Shown one piece after another: positions 5,752 through 6,017 of a stretch of DNA of 6,017 nt. This DNA comes from CAZIOH01 sp964540815. GTDB taxonomy: Bacteria; Myxococcota_A; Polyangia; Fen-1088. Position 1 is the first letter of the stretch. Each line of letters opens with the position of its first letter. The notes under the pieces are model-generated. The model made no database searches. It saw only the letters and a list, made by a program, of their open reading frames with translations, and was not told the DNA's origin. The stretch covers positions 1-6,017 of the forward strand of contig CAZIOH010000177.1 in assembly GCA_964540815.1 (NCBI GenBank), given 5' to 3'. Made by a program: the position numbers and the translations under genes.

Positions 5752-5954
5752 TTCCTCATCTCCTTCCCTCGGCGCCGAGAAACGTCAGCGGGAGAGATCC
5801 TAGCGATCGCCTCCACAAGCGCAAGCTGTTGCGCCAGGATCGGCGCCAACAACTCCGCGAAGGCACGCAGTTGGTCGGCGTCCATGCCGATGGGTCGGGG
5901 AGCCTGGCCGGAGGCCACAAGATCGACGCTGTGCTTGTTGTTCGAACTACTCAT
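5601..5954 (-). CDS. Small basic hypothetical protein upstream of and overlapping the integrase
   Basis: I do not recognise it. From the ATG at 5954 it is 117 residues. Residues about 24-52 (from MDADQLRAFAEL) look like an amphipathic helix, the region around 58-72 is very basic (SRRRGKEMRKWRREQR), and the C-terminus ends in another basic stretch (SKRKRKQSK). Position next to the integrase and basic character would suit an excisionase or other small DNA-binding accessory protein, but there is no recognisable helix-turn-helix. Two cautions apply. The last 50 residues lie within the integrase coding region in another frame and may be fortuitous. The ATG has no clear Shine-Dalgarno, and the same frame has no stop up to the window edge (21 further codons to 6017), so this may be the C-terminal end of a longer protein. 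Codon use in the overlap cannot decide which is right. Confidence 0.42.
   Translation of the reverse strand: MSSSNNKHSVDLVASGQAPRPIGMDADQLRAFAELLAPILAQQLALVEAIARISPADVSRRRGKEMRKWRREQRDDVCSDPIEYQEADGESSWSKNQAAELLEISKRKRKQSKSFGR
5760..5765 (-). promoter_or_regulatory. Ribosome binding site of the integrase
   Basis: AAGGAG on the minus strand, 8 nt before the ATG at 5751. It fixes the integrase start and thus makes the 151-nt overlap with the upstream ORF real, if that ORF is translated to its stop. Confidence 0.75.
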
Positions 5955-5963
5955 GGCGTGTGT

Positions 5964-5993
5964 GCTCGCCTGCTCGCCTGCTCGCCTGCTCGC
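5964..5993. repeat. 8-bp direct repeats (GCTCGCCT) upstream of the integrase region
   Basis: Three perfect head-to-tail copies of GCTCGCCT (5964-5971, 5972-5979, 5980-5987) and a 6-bp partial copy (5988-5993). The partial copy is also the left arm of a small inverted repeat, GCTCGC-G-GCGAGC (5988-6000). The block lies just before the ATG of the small ORF. It could be a replication-slippage tract or a set of iterated protein-binding sites. Confidence 0.75.
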
Positions 5994-6017
5994 GGCGAGC
6001 GTTTCGGCCTTGATCCA

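Noticed and set aside
5964..5993. Short direct repeats considered as a CRISPR array
   Set aside because: Units are 8 bp, head-to-tail, with no spacers.

Overview
The window reads as a piece of a GC-rich (by eye well above 60%) Gram-negative bacterial chromosome. The gene set is housekeeping plus a lipoprotein with an outer-membrane-type +2 residue. A tRNA-Thr/tRNA-Tyr operon (often continued by tRNA-Gly, tRNA-Thr and tuf in many bacteria) would suit a myxobacterial or other 'deltaproteobacterial'-type lineage. That assignment is inference only; no 16S or marker phylogeny is possible here.

Layout. Left end (1-390): a minus-strand tRNA operon with its own near-consensus promoter (TTGACA, 17 nt, TATACG, GC-rich discriminator), running promoter, ~130 nt leader, tRNA-Thr(UGU), tRNA-Tyr(GUA), the last cut by the window edge. 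Positions 391-1935: a minus-strand TPR lipoprotein with a Pro/Ala-rich tail. It is divergent from hpt (hypoxanthine phosphoribosyltransferase, purine salvage, + strand, best start 2093). hpt converges on, and overlaps by 11 bp, a minus-strand NAD-dependent sugar-nucleotide epimerase (UDP-glucuronate 4-epimerase-like). The epimerase lies 50 bp downstream of tlyA (rRNA 2'-O-methyltransferase), probably in one transcript. tlyA is divergent from a plus-strand tRNA-Ala(CGC) gene.

Right end (about 4608-6017): a mobile-element boundary. A complete tyrosine recombinase gene (catalytic R-K-H-R-H-Y set intact) ends 67 bp from the 3' end of tRNA-Ala, with a perfect 15-bp-arm palindrome in between. Upstream of the integrase is a small, basic, unrecognised ORF. 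Its frame is open to the window edge, and it overlaps the integrase start by about 150 nt. Next to it is an 8-bp direct-repeat block. DNA here is visibly less GC-rich than the tlyA/epimerase part. The simplest reading is a genomic island or prophage integrated at the 3' end of tRNA-Ala, with only its integrase end inside the window; its cargo lies to the right and cannot be seen.

No CRISPR array, insertion sequence, rRNA gene or clearly novel multi-gene system is visible. The items most worth following up are the island boundary, the overlapping ORF upstream of the integrase, and several start-codon and regulatory details.
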